The notes beneath the pieces were generated by a model. The model ran no database searches. It was given only the letters and a program-made list of their open reading frames with translations, and was not told the DNA's origin. A stretch of DNA of 64,000 nucleotides from Flavobacterium sp. UMI-01 (GTDB taxonomy: Bacteria; Bacteroidota; Bacteroidia; Flavobacteriales; Flavobacteriaceae). Location of the stretch: positions 62,001-126,000 of the forward strand of contig NZ_BPLU01000001.1 of the NCBI RefSeq assembly GCF_019656315.1, in the 5' to 3' direction. A program made the translations under genes and the position numbers. Every line of letters starts with the position of its first letter. Within the stretch, counting starts at the first letter, position 1. Of the stretch, positions 63,736-64,000 are shown piece by piece.

Positions 63736-64000
63736 ATGTCTAATAAGTACAAAAGTATAGAGATAGTAAAACCAGGAGGTCTTGAATTAAAAGATCGTTT
63801 GGTGAGTGTAAATCGTGTTACTAAAGTTACAAAAGGTGGTAGAGCATTTGGTTTTTCTGCTATCGTTGTAGTAGGTGATGAAAATGGTGTTGTAGGACAT
63901 GGATTAGGGAAATCTAAAGACGTTTCTGAAGCAATCGCAAAAGCGGTAGAAGATGCAAAGAAAAATTTAGTAAAAATTCCTTTGAATGGTCAATCAGTAC
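63736..64000 (+). CDS. rpsE: 30S ribosomal protein S5, N-terminal part (runs off right edge)
   Basis: The first 88 codons are in the window. It starts [20 protein letters not shown] and continues [35 protein letters not shown], the S5 double-stranded-RNA-binding domain; [24 protein letters not shown] follows. S5 acts in decoding accuracy. The order rplR-rpsE is standard, and the rest should continue with rpmD-rplO-secY outside the window. Confidence 0.98.
   Translation, partial: MSNKYKSIEIVKPGGLELKDRLVSVNRVTKVTKGGRAFGFSAIVVVGDENGVVGHGLGKSKDVSEAIAKAVEDAKKNLVKIPLNGQSV

Noticed and set aside
1..64000. CRISPR array, prophage, transposase or integrase genes
   Set aside because: No regularly spaced repeats and no recognisable mobile-element proteins were seen on either strand.

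Overview
The window is a stretch of chromosome from a member of the Flavobacteriaceae, most likely Flavobacterium or a close relative. Four things point there: low-GC coding sequence with AT-rich start regions and few Shine-Dalgarno sites; several promoters matching the Bacteroidetes consensus (TTG, 17-23 bp, TAnnTTTG); phylum-typical proteins (SusC/SusD pair, a type IX secretion cargo, a DUF2723 protein, a TonB-linked outer-membrane receptor); and the r-protein order rpsL-rpsG-fusA-rpsJ-rplC with no tuf gene between. Genus is an inference from sequence feel, not from a database search.

Layout. 1-1107: N-terminal third of polA (minus). 1108-2280: two large structured intergenic repeats flanking a small membrane protein. 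2281-9400: metallophosphoesterase, cysteine-less thioredoxin-like protein, polysaccharide deacetylase, large DUF2723 membrane protein, tRNA-Gln, tandem UspA. 9483-14252: rimP-nusA-infB transcription unit with a terminator-like hairpin in its leader. 14636-18208: PAS-LuxR regulator, T9SS cargo protein, SDR dehydrogenase, SprT-like metalloprotein. 18265-22533 (minus): MlaF/MlaE-type ABC pair, GT2 glycosyltransferase, methyltransferase, FabH-like ketosynthase. 22819-31876: gcvP, a UbiA-like membrane protein, M3 oligopeptidase, purE and purK with a MazF-type toxin-antitoxin pair between them, and a small conserved helical protein. 32154-35798: hpt, adk, a CNNM/CorC-type protein, obg. 35867-44621: envelope and housekeeping genes (MurG-like glycosyltransferase, TPR protein, Mpl-like ligase, radC, YjjG-like phosphatase, rarA, rhomboid, rlmB). 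44686-52255 (minus): SusC-SusD-lipoprotein transport locus and an Omp85-family protein. 52434-64000: str/S10/spc ribosomal protein cluster, cut off inside rpsE.

How it works together. Most of the window is core genome: translation (20 r-protein genes plus EF-G, IF2, RimP, RlmB, tRNA-Gln), transcription (NusA), DNA maintenance (PolA, RarA, RadC), purine metabolism (PurE, PurK, Hpt, Adk), wall and outer-membrane homeostasis (Mpl, MlaEF, Omp85, deacetylase), and nutrient uptake (SusCD). I found no prophage, transposase, CRISPR array, secondary-metabolite cluster or convincing new multi-gene system. The least explained material is a set of structured, repeat-like noncoding elements (1205-1356, 2079-2194, 28877-28896, 31953-32069, 33309-33441), one of which-like palindrome (196-230) is read in frame inside polA, together with two candidate regulatory leaders (before rimP-nusA-infB and before rplC).
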